Translations under genes and position numbers: made by a program
The notes under the pieces: generated by a model
The model's input: the letters and a program-made list of their open reading frames with translations, nothing else
Told to the model about the DNA's origin: nothing
Databases searched by the model: none
Source of the DNA: Microbacterium hibisci
GTDB taxonomy: Bacteria; Actinomycetota; Actinomycetes; Actinomycetales; Microbacteriaceae
Length of the DNA: 40,982 nucleotides
NCBI RefSeq assembly: GCF_015278255.1
Contig: NZ_JADIJC010000013.1
Location: 1-40,982, forward strand
Direction of reading: 5' to 3'
Shown here: in pieces, positions 1-7,609 of the stretch
How positions within the stretch are numbered: the stretch's first letter is position 1
Layout: every line of letters starts with the position of its first letter

Positions 1-76
1 GAACCCGGAAGCTAAGCCTCTCAGCGCCGATGGTACTGCAGGGGGGACCCTGTGGGAGAGTAGGACACCGCCGGAC
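1..76 (+). rRNA. rrf: 5S ribosomal RNA, 3' part
   Basis: The first bases match the conserved second half of an actinobacterial 5S rRNA: the GAACCCGGAAGCTAAG loop, the GCGCCGATGGTACTGC segment, and the closing GGGAGAGTAGGACACCGCC stretch. The 5' part lies outside the window. The exact 3' end, near base 76, is estimated from the usual end of high-GC Gram-positive 5S molecules. Its position, followed directly by a strong hairpin, indicates that the window starts at the end of an rrn operon. Confidence 0.93.
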
Positions 77-85
77 ACCCATTCA

Positions 86-120
86 CGGAATGGCCACCCA
101 CACCCTGGGTGGCCATTCCG
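86..120 (+). terminator. rrn operon terminator hairpin
   Basis: A perfect 15-bp stem (86-100 pairs with 106-120) encloses a 5-nt loop, CACCC, about 10 bases after the 5S rRNA. There is no T-run, as is common for high-GC actinobacterial terminators. It separates the rRNA operon from dapE. Confidence 0.85.
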
Positions 121-121
121 C

Positions 122-151
122 GTTAACGCCCCGAATCGGGCTCGCTAGACT
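122..151 (+). promoter_or_regulatory. dapE promoter, leaderless type
   Basis: A -35-like TTAACG at 122-127 is followed after 18 bases by a -10-like TAGACT at 146-151. Only six bases then separate the -10 box from the dapE ATG at 158, so transcription should begin at or next to the start codon. The same TAnnnT-6/7-start layout recurs at many genes here. Confidence 0.6.
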
Positions 152-157
152 CGAGGG

Positions 158-1234
158 ATGCCGACGCTCGATCTGTCTCGCTCCTCCGTCGACCTCACTC
201 GCACGATCTGCGACATGCCGAGCGTCTCCGGCGAGGAGCGGCCCCTCTCGGATGCGATCTTCGAAGCGGTCTCGGCGCTGAGCCACCTCGACGTCTATCG
301 CGACGGCGACACCATCGTCGCGCGCACCCAGCTGGGTCGCGCGCAGCGCGTGGTCATCGCCGGCCATGTCGACACCGTGCCCATCAACGGCAATGTGCCG
401 ACGCGCGACATCGAGATCGACGGTGAGCCGTTCCTCTGGGGGCGCGGAACGGTGGACATGAAGGCGGGCGTCGCCGTCCAGCTGAAGCTCGCCGCGGAGC
501 TCTCGGACCCTCGCGTCGACATCACCTGGATGTGGTACGACCACGAGGAGGTCGACGCGGACCTCAACGGCCTGACCCGTCTGGCACGCACCCGTCCCGA
601 CCTGTTCGCCGGCGACTTCGCGATCCTCGGGGAGCCCTCCAACGGCGAGGTCGAGGGCGGGTGCAACGGCAATCTGCGGGCGATCGTCCGCACGCACGGC
701 GTGCGGGCACACAGCGCGCGCGCGTGGATCGGTGAGAACGCGATCCACAAGGCGGCGCCGATCCTCGAGCGTCTCGCTGCCTACGAGCCGCAGCAGGTGG
801 AGGTGGAGGGCCTCGTCTACCGCGAAGGCCTCAACGCCGTCCGCATCAACGGCGGCGTGGCAGGCAACGTCATTCCGGATCTCTGCGAGGTCGAGGTCAA
901 CTATCGGTTCGCCCCGAGCCGCAGCGTCGACGAGGCGGCCGAGCACGTCCGTGAGGTGCTCGCGGGCTTCGAGGTCGAGGTGGTCGACGCCGCGGCCGGC
1001 GCCCGGCCCGGCCTCGACGCGCCGCTGGCGCAGGAGTTCCTCGCCGCGGTCGGCGCCGAGCCTCGCCCGAAGTACGGCTGGACGGATGTGGCGCGCTTCA
1101 GCGCGCTCGGCGTTCCCGCCGTGAACTACGGCCCCGGCGATCCTCACCTCGCCCACCACGACGAGGAGCGGGTGCCGCTCCGGCAGATCGAGGCGGTCGA
1201 GCAGGGCCTGCGCGCGTGGCTGCGAGCCGACTGA
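158..1234 (+). CDS. dapE: Succinyl-diaminopimelate desuccinylase
   Basis: M20-family zinc amidohydrolase of 358 residues. It should hydrolyse N-succinyl-LL-2,6-diaminopimelate to LL-diaminopimelate plus succinate in the cytoplasm, feeding lysine and peptidoglycan synthesis. Visible motifs are GHVDTVP with metal ligand H70 and catalytic D72, GRGTVDMKAG with bridging D100, the YDHEEVD pair E130/E131, ILGEPSNG with E159, and C-terminal HLAHHDE with H334 as the likely last ligand. An SARAW/GENAIHK stretch fits the dimerisation lid. The ATG at 158 is supported by a -10 box six bases upstream. The next gene overlaps or abuts its stop. The length and motif set match the actinobacterial DapE branch; a different M20 amidase is possible but less likely. 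Confidence 0.93.
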   Translation: MPTLDLSRSSVDLTRTICDMPSVSGEERPLSDAIFEAVSALSHLDVYRDGDTIVARTQLGRAQRVVIAGHVDTVPINGNVPTRDIEIDGEPFLWGRGTVDMKAGVAVQLKLAAELSDPRVDITWMWYDHEEVDADLNGLTRLARTRPDLFAGDFAILGEPSNGEVEGGCNGNLRAIVRTHGVRAHSARAWIGENAIHKAAPILERLAAYEPQQVEVEGLVYREGLNAVRINGGVAGNVIPDLCEVEVNYRFAPSRSVDEAAEHVREVLAGFEVEVVDAAAGARPGLDAPLAQEFLAAVGAEPRPKYGWTDVARFSALGVPAVNYGPGDPHLAHHDEERVPLRQIEAVEQGLRAWLRAD

Positions 1235-2439
1235 CGACGGTGCCGGAGGTCCGGCCCGCGTCGGGCGGTGCCATCGCGCTGCGCGTCCTGATGATCTACG
1301 CCGCCGCGCGGGCGGTGACGACGGCGTTCCTCTTCCTCGCCGCGGAGCTTTCCGGGTTCACCTCGAGGATGGGCGCCGACGCCGACATCGCCGACACCAT
1401 CGTGGCGTGGGACGGCGCCTGGTACCAGTACGTCGCACTGATGGGGTACCCCTCCGAGCTGCCGCGCAATGATGCGGGCCAGGTGGCGGAGAACACCTGG
1501 GCCTTCATGCCGATCTATCCCCACCTGGCGAAGTGGGTCGCCCTGCCGTTCGGCACCTGGGCGAGCGGCGCGGTCCTGGTCTCCCTCGCCGCCGGGTACG
1601 GGGCATCCCTCATCCTCTTCCACCTGCTCCGGACCCGGCTCGACGACTCGGCCGCGCTCTGGGCTGTCGCGTTCTTCGCGAGCGGTCCCCTCGCGGCCCT
1701 CTTCCACGTCGGGTACGCCGAGGCGCTGAACCTCCTGTGGCTGTTCGCGGCACTGTGGTGCGTGATGCGACGGCGATACGCGTGGCTCTACGCGCTGATC
1801 CCGCTGATGGCCTTCACGAGACCGGGGGTGCTGGCGTTCTCGCTGTTCCTGGCGCTATACGGCGTGTGGCGCTGGCTGCGCCGGCGACGGGAGCCGCTGC
1901 CCGGGACCGAGATCGCCCACATCATCGCGCTCGGTCTGCTCGCTGCGGCAGCGGGCTTCGCCTGGCAGCTGTACGCGGCCGCGGTCACCGGCGTGCCCGA
2001 CGCGTATCTCGCGACCGAGCTCGCCTGGCGCCGCAACTGGCTTCCCGGTGAGGCCACGTTCACGCCTTTCGAACCGTTCCTCGAGGGGGTCCGCTTCTGG
2101 TGCGAGACCGTGTGGCACATCCCGGTGTGGATGGGATACGCGGGGCTGGCGGTGATCGTCGCGGCCGTCGCGGCCGCGCTCCTCTTCCTCCCGCAGGTGC
2201 GGCGCCTCGGAATGGAGATCCGCCTCTGGAGCGCGAGCTACCTGATCTACCTCCTGTTGGTGTTCTTCCCGCAGTCGAGCATCTTCCGGCTGCTGGTCCC
2301 GCTGTCGCCGCTGTGGGGCGCCTTCGCCGTTCCCCGCTCGCGCGTGTGGAGGGTGGGCGTGCTCGTCGCCTGTCTCGCCGGGCAGTGGTGGTGGATCCAC
2401 AACATGTACGCGCTCGGCAGCAACCTCCAGGTGCCATGA
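1216..2439 (+). CDS. PIG-V-like GT-C membrane mannosyltransferase
   Basis: Polytopic membrane protein of about 407 residues with roughly ten hydrophobic segments. The N-terminal loop carries WDGAWYQYVALMGYP, followed by AFMPIYP. These match the WDGxWY...GYP and AFFPxYP signatures of the PIG-V/GT76-related mannosyltransferase family, which uses lipid-linked mannose to glycosylate lipids or glycans at the membrane. The substrate cannot be told from sequence. The GTG at 1216 overlaps dapE by 19 bases; an in-frame GTG at 1240 would place the start 5 bases after dapE. Neither has a convincing ribosome binding site. It is probably co-transcribed with dapE. Confidence 0.8.
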   Translation: MAASRLTTVPEVRPASGGAIALRVLMIYAAARAVTTAFLFLAAELSGFTSRMGADADIADTIVAWDGAWYQYVALMGYPSELPRNDAGQVAENTWAFMPIYPHLAKWVALPFGTWASGAVLVSLAAGYGASLILFHLLRTRLDDSAALWAVAFFASGPLAALFHVGYAEALNLLWLFAALWCVMRRRYAWLYALIPLMAFTRPGVLAFSLFLALYGVWRWLRRRREPLPGTEIAHIIALGLLAAAAGFAWQLYAAAVTGVPDAYLATELAWRRNWLPGEATFTPFEPFLEGVRFWCETVWHIPVWMGYAGLAVIVAAVAAALLFLPQVRRLGMEIRLWSASYLIYLLLVFFPQSSIFRLLVPLSPLWGAFAVPRSRVWRVGVLVACLAGQWWWIHNMYALGSNLQVP

Positions 2440-2534
2440 CGCCGCATGACGGATGCCGCTTTCCCCAGGCGTGCCCGGGGCCCGTGCCCTCACGATAAAC
2501 TTGATCCGCAGACCATCGATGAAAAGGAGCCGCA

Positions 2535-2708
2535 ATGGCAGCCATGAAGCCGAGAACCGGAGACGGGCCGATGGAGGCCGTGAAGGAGGGTCGACTCATC
2601 ATCGTGCGCGTGCCGCTCGAGGGAGGCGGTCGCCTCGTCGTCTCGGTGAACGACGCTGAGGCCAAGGAGCTCTACGACGTTCTGGGCGGCGTCGTCAACG
2701 CCGCGTAG
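2535..2708 (+). CDS. Small DUF3117 protein
   Basis: A 57-residue protein starting MAAMKPRTGDGPMEAVKEGR and continuing RVPLEGGGRLVVSV. This is the DUF3117 family, one small protein found almost universally in actinobacteria (Rv1211 in M. tuberculosis); its function is unknown. The ATG at 2535 follows an AAAAGGAG ribosome binding site at 2522-2529. It has no membrane segment; the Gly-rich centre suggests a compact beta fold. It stands alone between the mannosyltransferase and a bidirectional terminator. The family assignment is firm; the role is not known. Confidence 0.9.
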   Translation: MAAMKPRTGDGPMEAVKEGRLIIVRVPLEGGGRLVVSVNDAEAKELYDVLGGVVNAA

Positions 2709-2717
2709 TCGCACGTT

Positions 2718-2755
2718 ACGCGAACGGCCGGTCCGATCGGACCGGCCGTTCGCGT
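2718..2755. terminator. Bidirectional terminator, perfect 38-bp palindrome
   Basis: The 38 bases are their own reverse complement: a 17-bp stem with a GATC loop. It sits 9 bases after the DUF3117 stop and 13 bases from the stop of the convergent O-methyltransferase gene, so it can terminate both. Confidence 0.88.
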
Positions 2756-2768
2756 ATGCGGGGGAGGT

Positions 2769-3404
2769 TCAGTTCGTCGCCACGGTGGTGAGCTGCAGGA
2801 GTCCCTCGCCGGTGATGGACAGCGCGCCGATCACCGCCGGCGAGGCCTGGGTCTCCTGGATGAGCGAGCGGTAGGCCGTCGTGATCGGATCGCGGCGGAC
2901 CGGGTCGGAGACGGCGCCGCCGGCGAGCACGCGAGGCACGAGCACCGTGCCCCCCGCCCGCACGAGCCGCAGGCCGTGCTCGACGTACTCGATGACGCCT
3001 TCGGGATCGGCGTCCACCAGGACGATGTCGTATGACGCCTCGTTCATGCGGGGCAGCACCTCGGCCGCCCTCCCGGTGATGAAGCGCGCGCGAGCGGGTG
3101 GGATGCGCGCCTCTGCGAACGCCTGCCTGGCCGCTCCGAGGTGCTCGGGCTCCTTGTCGATGGTCGTGAGGGTCGCCCGGGGTGAGCCGTGCAGCAGCCA
3201 CAGGCCCGATACGCCGGCGCCTGTGCCGATCTCGACGATGTTGAGCGCCTGCGACGCGGCGGCGAGGACGGCGCACTGGGCGCCCAGCGCCGGACTGATC
3301 GGCGACGCGCCGAGCTCGAGGGCATGCGCACGTGCCCGCGCGATGTGCTCGGGCTCGCTCGTCGCTTCATCGACGAACCGCTGGTTCGCGTTCTGCTCTG
3401 CCAT
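2769..3404 (-). CDS. SAM-dependent O-methyltransferase (Rv1220c-like)
   Basis: A 211-residue class I methyltransferase of the catechol O-methyltransferase-like family 3. Visible motifs are the SAM-binding IVEIGTGAGVSGLWLL, the acidic strand end TTIDKEPEH, and DIVLVDADPEG. These correspond to motif I, the ribose-binding acidic residue and the metal/substrate aspartate region. Substrates of the actinobacterial branch are not established. The ATG at 3404 is preceded on its strand by GGAGGG five bases upstream and by a TAGGCT -10-like box at 3423-3428. It is divergent from tatB. In mycobacteria the homologue lies beside sigE-rseA-htrA-tatB; here only tatB remains next to it. Confidence 0.9.
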   Translation of the reverse strand: MAEQNANQRFVDEATSEPEHIARARAHALELGASPISPALGAQCAVLAAASQALNIVEIGTGAGVSGLWLLHGSPRATLTTIDKEPEHLGAARQAFAEARIPPARARFITGRAAEVLPRMNEASYDIVLVDADPEGVIEYVEHGLRLVRAGGTVLVPRVLAGGAVSDPVRRDPITTAYRSLIQETQASPAVIGALSITGEGLLQLTTVATN

Positions 3405-3464
3405 CCAGACCCTCCGACCGCCAGCCTACGCGGCCGCGCGGCGCTGGCCGCTCAGGCGCGGCGG

Positions 3465-3470
3465 TAACCT
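3465..3470 (+). promoter_or_regulatory. tatB -10 box, leaderless type
   Basis: TAACCT ends six bases before the tatB ATG at 3477, and no ribosome binding site lies between. No clear -35 is visible. Confidence 0.45.
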
Positions 3471-3476
3471 GATCTC

Positions 3477-3863
3477 ATGATCTTCGGCCTCACGATCGAG
3501 AAGCTTCTGCTGATCGGACTCGTCGCGGCACTCATCCTCGGACCCGAGCGACTGCCGCGCTACGCGGAGGCGCTCGCCGGCTTCACCAAGAAGGCCCGCG
3601 AGTGGGTGACGACCGCGAGGACGCGCGTCCGTGACGAGATGGGCGAGGACTTCGACGACGTCGACTGGCGCACGCTCGATCCGCGGCAGTACGACCCGCG
3701 GCGCATCATCCGCGAGGCGCTGCTCGACGACGCGCCCGTCGCGAACCTGAACGCGACGCGTACGGCGCAGGCGCTGGCTCCGGCACCGCAGACGGCACCG
3801 GTGAAGTCGCCGTTCCGGGGTCCGGCCGACGGCCCCACGCCCTTCGACAGCGAAGCGACCTGA
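3477..3863 (+). CDS. tatB: Sec-independent translocase subunit TatB
   Basis: A 128-residue TatA/B-family protein. It has a short N-terminal membrane helix (about residues 2-20), then the hinge LGPERLPRYAEALAGF, an amphipathic helix rich in Lys/Arg, and a charged, Ala/Pro-rich tail. TatB pairs with TatC to bind twin-arginine signal peptides of folded exported proteins. The residue pattern after the helix (GPERLP) is typical of TatB. The position next to the Rv1220c-like methyltransferase and mrp also matches tatB in other actinobacteria rather than the tatA-tatC locus. It converges on mrp with 9 bases between the stop codons. Confidence 0.88.
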   Translation: MIFGLTIEKLLLIGLVAALILGPERLPRYAEALAGFTKKAREWVTTARTRVRDEMGEDFDDVDWRTLDPRQYDPRRIIREALLDDAPVANLNATRTAQALAPAPQTAPVKSPFRGPADGPTPFDSEAT

Positions 3864-3872
3864 GCCGCGCGC

Positions 3873-5024
3873 TCAGCGCGGGCGGAACGGCAGCGACTTG
3901 CCCGAGAGCCCCCGCGGACTGCGGGAAAGCGTGGCCGCCAGGCCGGCGATGGCCTGGGCTGCCGGGTCGTCGGGGTGCACGATGACGGCCGGGGTTCCGG
4001 CATCCGCGTCCGTCCGCAGCGTCGGGCTGAGCGGCACCGACGCGAGCAGCGGAACCTCCGCCTCCGGCGACGAGAGCGCCGCCGCGACCGCCGCGCCACC
4101 CCCCGACCCGAACAGGTCGAGCGTGGTGCCGTCGGGAAGCGCCATCGCCGCCATGTTCTCGACCACGCCGATGACCCGCTGCCCGGTCTGGCGCGCGACG
4201 AGCCCGCTGCGCACCGCCACCTCGGCGGCGGCCGTCTGCGGCGTCGTCACGACGAGCACCTCCGCGTTCGGGAGCAGCTGACCGACCGAGATGGCGACGT
4301 CGCCGGTTCCGGGCGGCATGTCCAGCAGCAGCACGTCGAGGTCGCCGAAGTAGACATCGGTGAGGAACTGCTGCACCGTGCGATGCAGCATCGGGCCGCG
4401 CCACGCCACGGCGCCCACGGCGGCATCGCCCTCTCCGCGACGGAGGAACATGCCGATCGAGATGACCTTCACGCCGTGTGCCACGGGCGGCAGCATCAGA
4501 TCCTCGACGCGCGTCGGCTGAGGGACGGTGCCGTCCGCGGCGACGAGACCCAGCTGGCCCGGGATGGAGAAGCCGTGCACGTCGGCGTCGATGAGGCCGA
4601 CGGCGAGACCCTGTGCGGCCAGCGCGGCCGCGAGGTTCGCCGTGACGGTCGACTTGCCGACCCCGCCCTTGCCGCTCGTGACCGCGATGACGCGGGTCAG
4701 GGTGCCGGGTCCGAACGGCATCTCGCGCGACCGACCGCCGCGCAGCCGCTCGGTGAGCGCTTGCCGCTCGGCGGGCGTCATGACCCCCACCTCGAGCGCG
4801 ACCTCCGTGATCCCGGGAACGGATGCCGCAGCTGCGCGCACGTCGGCGGCGATGCGGTCTGCGGCGGGGCAGCCGACGATCGTCAGGGCGATCGCGACCC
4901 GGGCGAGGCCGCCGTCGACGGTGATGTCGCGGACCATGTCGAGCTCGCCGATCGGCCGGCGCAGCTCCGGGTCGGGGACAGCGCCGACGGCGGTGCGGAC
5001 GGCGTCCGCGGAGGCTCCGCTCAT
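3873..5024 (-). CDS. mrp: Mrp/NBP35-type P-loop ATPase, iron-sulfur carrier family
   Basis: A 383-residue protein. The N-terminal MIP18/DUF59 domain (about 1-95, including VGCPAADRI) is followed by the ParA-like ATPase with deviant Walker A TSGKGGVGKST, IDADVHGFSIP, and LDMPPGTGD. The family inserts or carries Fe-S clusters. The usual CPxC pair just before the FGSGGG stretch is absent: the segment reads ENMAAMALPDGTTLDLFG. Actinobacterial Mrp proteins commonly lack it, so cluster handling may differ. A cysteine remains in the DUF59 domain. The start ATG overlaps the stop of the DUF1003 gene (ATGA), so the two are translationally coupled. It is the last gene of the leftward operon. Confidence 0.9.
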   Translation of the reverse strand: MSGASADAVRTAVGAVPDPELRRPIGELDMVRDITVDGGLARVAIALTIVGCPAADRIAADVRAAAASVPGITEVALEVGVMTPAERQALTERLRGGRSREMPFGPGTLTRVIAVTSGKGGVGKSTVTANLAAALAAQGLAVGLIDADVHGFSIPGQLGLVAADGTVPQPTRVEDLMLPPVAHGVKVISIGMFLRRGEGDAAVGAVAWRGPMLHRTVQQFLTDVYFGDLDVLLLDMPPGTGDVAISVGQLLPNAEVLVVTTPQTAAAEVAVRSGLVARQTGQRVIGVVENMAAMALPDGTTLDLFGSGGGAAVAAALSSPEAEVPLLASVPLSPTLRTDADAGTPAVIVHPDDPAAQAIAGLAATLSRSPRGLSGKSLPFRPR

Positions 5025-5548
5025 CGCGCGGCGCCGTCCTCGACCTCGGACGCGCTGTCGAGCTTGTCGAGGAGTGCGCGGAGTTCGGTGCGCAGCACGT
5101 CGCGCGTGACCACCTGGTCGGCGAAGTCGTTCACGGCCATCCGCAGCGCGACCACCTCGCGGGCGAGGTACTCGGTGTCGGCGAGGTTGCGCTCGGCGCG
5201 CTGCCGGTCCTGCTCGATCTGCACGCGGTCGCGGTCGTCCTGCCGGTTCTGCGCGAGGAGGATCAGGGGTGCGGCGTACGAAGCCTGCAGCGACAGGATC
5301 AGCGTCAGCAGCGTGTAGTTGTACTCGCGGGGGTCGAACTGCAACTCCCGGGGGGCGAAAGTGTTCCAGGCGAGCCAGACGACCACGAAGATCGTCATGC
5401 CGATCAGGAAGCCGGAGGTTCCCATCGCGCGGGCGAACGACTCGGAGAACTTCCCGAATCGGTCGCTGGACTGCTGAGGAGTGCGCTGAAGCATTCCGCC
5501 GCGGCCGAGCGGCGCGTCGAGGGAGGGCCGGCGGCTGTTGCGTGCCAT
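5021..5548 (-). CDS. DUF1003 membrane protein
   Basis: A 175-residue protein. A basic N-terminus precedes two hydrophobic helices, around FLIGMTIFVVVWLAW and LLTLILSLQASYAAPLILL. Then comes the family's hallmark AQNRQDDRDR and a charged coiled coil (about residues 100-170). The DUF1003 family is conserved in bacteria without an assigned function; both ends are probably cytoplasmic. Its ATG overlaps the stop of the MgtE-N/CBS gene by one base, and its stop overlaps the mrp start by four. All three are therefore made from one message with coupled translation. A role in ion or metal handling with the upstream sensor-like protein is an inference from the operon only. Confidence 0.88.
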   Translation of the reverse strand: MARNSRRPSLDAPLGRGGMLQRTPQQSSDRFGKFSESFARAMGTSGFLIGMTIFVVVWLAWNTFAPRELQFDPREYNYTLLTLILSLQASYAAPLILLAQNRQDDRDRVQIEQDRQRAERNLADTEYLAREVVALRMAVNDFADQVVTRDVLRTELRALLDKLDSASEVEDGAAR

Positions 5549-6876
5549 CAGCGCCGCCTCCTCGGGCTGGCCGGCTTGCCGAGTGTCAGCGTGCTCGCGG
5601 TCGTGGTCGGGACGGGTTCGGACGCCGAGCGAACGGCGTCGCCGCCGTCATGGGATCGCCAGTCCTCGGGCAGGAGATAGTCGAGCACGTCGTCGACGCT
5701 GACCGCGCCGACCAGCCGGTGGGCGGGGTCCACGACGGGGAGGGAGACGAGGTTGTACGAGGCGAGCAGGCGCGCCACCTCGGCCGCGGAGGCCGTGGCA
5801 GGGATCGGGTCGAGCGTGTCGTCGATGATCGCGCCGAGTCGTTCGTGCGGCGGGTAGCGCAGCATCCGCTGGAAATGCACGGTGCCGAGGAGCCGCCCGG
5901 TCGGCGTCTCGTACGGCGGGAGGGTCACGAACACCGCAGCCGCCAGCGCCGGGTGCAGCTCGTGCCGGCGGATGAGGGCGAGCGCCTCGGCGATGGTCGC
6001 GTCGGCCGACAGCACGATCGGCTCGCTCGTCATCAGACCGCCGGCGGTGTCGGGGCCGTACTTCAGCAGCGCGCGGACGTCTTCGGCCTCCTCCGGCTCC
6101 ATGAGCTCGAGGAGCTCTTCGCGCTGCTCCTCGGGCAGCTGGCCGAGCACGTCGGCGGCGTCGTCGGGCTCCATCGCGTCGAGGATGTCGGCGGCGCGCT
6201 CGTCGTCGAGGGCCTCGAGGATGTGGACCTGCTCCTCTTCGGGCATCTCCTCGAGAGCGTCGGCCAGGCGGTCGTCGGGAAGCTCCTCGACCACCTCGAG
6301 AAGGCGCTCCTCGGGCAGGTCGAGCAGCGTGTTCGCGAGGTCGGCGGGACGCAGCTCGGAGTACGTGGCGACAAGCTGCTCCGCCGATTGCGCCTCGCCC
6401 GGCGCCTGGCTCTCGCGGACGGCATCCCAGTTGGCGAACGTCGTCGGCCCCTTGGCGAACGGCGATGCGCTGGTCTTCGGCTTCCGCAGGAACAGCTGCC
6501 CGACGTCCCACTCGCCGAGGCGGTTGCGCTCGATGGCGACGTCTTCGATCACCGCGGTGCCGGAGCCGTCGGCGAAGAAGACCTTGCGCCCGAGCATCTC
6601 TGCCATGACCCGCACCTCGCCGCCGCGCTGCTGGAAACGGCGCACGTTGATGAGGCCGGTCGTGATGACCTGGCCCGTGGCGATCGACGTCACCCGGCCG
6701 ATCGACACGAAGACGTGGCGACGGCCCGGGATCTCGACGACCAGGCCGATGACGCGAGGGGGATCGTCTTTGCGGTAGATGACGACGACGTCGCGGACCT
6801 TGCCGAGACGGTCGCCGGCGGGGTCGAAGACCGAGCACCCGGACAGGCGCGCGACGAAAACCCTCTGCGTGCTCAC
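5548..6876 (-). CDS. Soluble MgtE N-domain/CBS-pair protein with PRC-like N-terminus
   Basis: A 442-residue protein from GTG 6876, without membrane helices. Residues 1 to about 130 form a beta-rich, PRC-barrel-like region. About 165-275 is a superhelical MgtE intracellular N domain with repeated LPxE(E/D)xxxxLLExL units (EERLLEVVEELPDDRL, EQREELLELMEPEEA). About 276-400 is a CBS pair, beginning TAGGLMTSEPIVL and ending SVDDVLDYLLPEDWR. In MgtE these two domains sense Mg2+ and gate the channel; the channel domain is missing here. The start is placed at GTG 6876 because a TACGCT -10 box lies seven bases upstream; reading further upstream gives a non-conserved extension. It heads the operon with DUF1003 and mrp. 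Homologous to Rv1232c by order and domains. Confidence 0.88.
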   Translation of the reverse strand: MSTQRVFVARLSGCSVFDPAGDRLGKVRDVVVIYRKDDPPRVIGLVVEIPGRRHVFVSIGRVTSIATGQVITTGLINVRRFQQRGGEVRVMAEMLGRKVFFADGSGTAVIEDVAIERNRLGEWDVGQLFLRKPKTSASPFAKGPTTFANWDAVRESQAPGEAQSAEQLVATYSELRPADLANTLLDLPEERLLEVVEELPDDRLADALEEMPEEEQVHILEALDDERAADILDAMEPDDAADVLGQLPEEQREELLELMEPEEAEDVRALLKYGPDTAGGLMTSEPIVLSADATIAEALALIRRHELHPALAAAVFVTLPPYETPTGRLLGTVHFQRMLRYPPHERLGAIIDDTLDPIPATASAAEVARLLASYNLVSLPVVDPAHRLVGAVSVDDVLDYLLPEDWRSHDGGDAVRSASEPVPTTTASTLTLGKPASPRRRR

Positions 6877-6883
6877 ACGTCCC

Positions 6884-6889
6884 AGCGTA
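6884..6889 (-). promoter_or_regulatory. -10 box of the MgtE-N/CBS-DUF1003-mrp operon, leaderless type
   Basis: Read on the minus strand this is TACGCT. Seven bases then separate it from the GTG at 6876, suggesting a leaderless transcript for the operon. Confidence 0.45.
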
Positions 6890-6916
6890 GTCCGCGTGCC
6901 GTGGGAGGATGGGGAG

Positions 6917-7609
6917 ATGACCATGATGGGAGGGCGCGGCCCGCAGGGCTCCGAGGCGGTCGGTCAGACCGTCGCGAGCTTCCCGACGTACGAGGCGGCG
7001 CAGAAGGCCGTGTCGTCGCTCATCGCCGCCGACATCCCCGCGCGCGACATCGCGATCGTGGGGCAGGGGCTGCGGTCGATCGAGCGGATCACCGGCCGGC
7101 TCGGCTATGCGGCGGCGGCGCGCTCGGGCGCGGTGAACGGTCTGCTGCTGGGTCTGCTCTTCTCCGCGATCCTGGTCATCGGCTCGCCGTCGGTGCCGAT
7201 CCAGGCGTTCGTCGGCGTCCTGTTCGTCGGCATCGCGATCGGCATGCTGATGAGCATCGTCGCGTACTCGTTCGTGCGGCGCCGCCGCGACTACGCCTCG
7301 GTCATGCAGGTCGTCGCCGACCACTACGAGATCACGGTCACCGACAACAGCGTCCATCGTGCGCGCCAGGCGCTCGGGCCGCAGACCGCCGTCGCGGCGC
7401 CGCCCGTGACCGAGGCAGCCGCTCCGCCCGAGGCTCCTGTCGCCCCGCCCTCGGATGAGCCGCCGCGCTACGGCGAGCGGGTGGCGCCGCAGCCCGAGAC
7501 CGGCGTGGCGGAGCAGACGGATGCCGCCGCCGACGCCGGCTCGTCGGCTCCTGGCGACGCCGGGACCGCGGCCGGCGGTCCCGACTCCGAGGACAGCCCG
7601 CGGGCATGA
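6917..7609 (+). CDS. General stress protein 17M/YflT-like membrane protein
   Basis: A 230-residue protein. The N-terminal domain (about 15-75: QTVASFPTYEAAQKAVSSL, IPARDIAIVGQGLRSIERI) matches the YflT/GSP17M heat-induced stress fold. Two membrane helices follow (LLLGLLFSAILVIG and FVGVLFVGIAIGMLMSIVAY), then a basic RRRRDYASVMQ motif and a disordered Ala/Pro tail of about 80 residues. The molecular role is unknown. The ATG at 6917 has a GGATGGGGAG ribosome binding site directly before it; the longer in-frame extension upstream runs through the divergent gene's promoter. The stop overlaps the start of the next gene (ATGA). Rv1234 is the likely counterpart. Confidence 0.85.
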   Translation: MTMMGGRGPQGSEAVGQTVASFPTYEAAQKAVSSLIAADIPARDIAIVGQGLRSIERITGRLGYAAAARSGAVNGLLLGLLFSAILVIGSPSVPIQAFVGVLFVGIAIGMLMSIVAYSFVRRRRDYASVMQVVADHYEITVTDNSVHRARQALGPQTAVAAPPVTEAAAPPEAPVAPPSDEPPRYGERVAPQPETGVAEQTDAAADAGSSAPGDAGTAAGGPDSEDSPRA

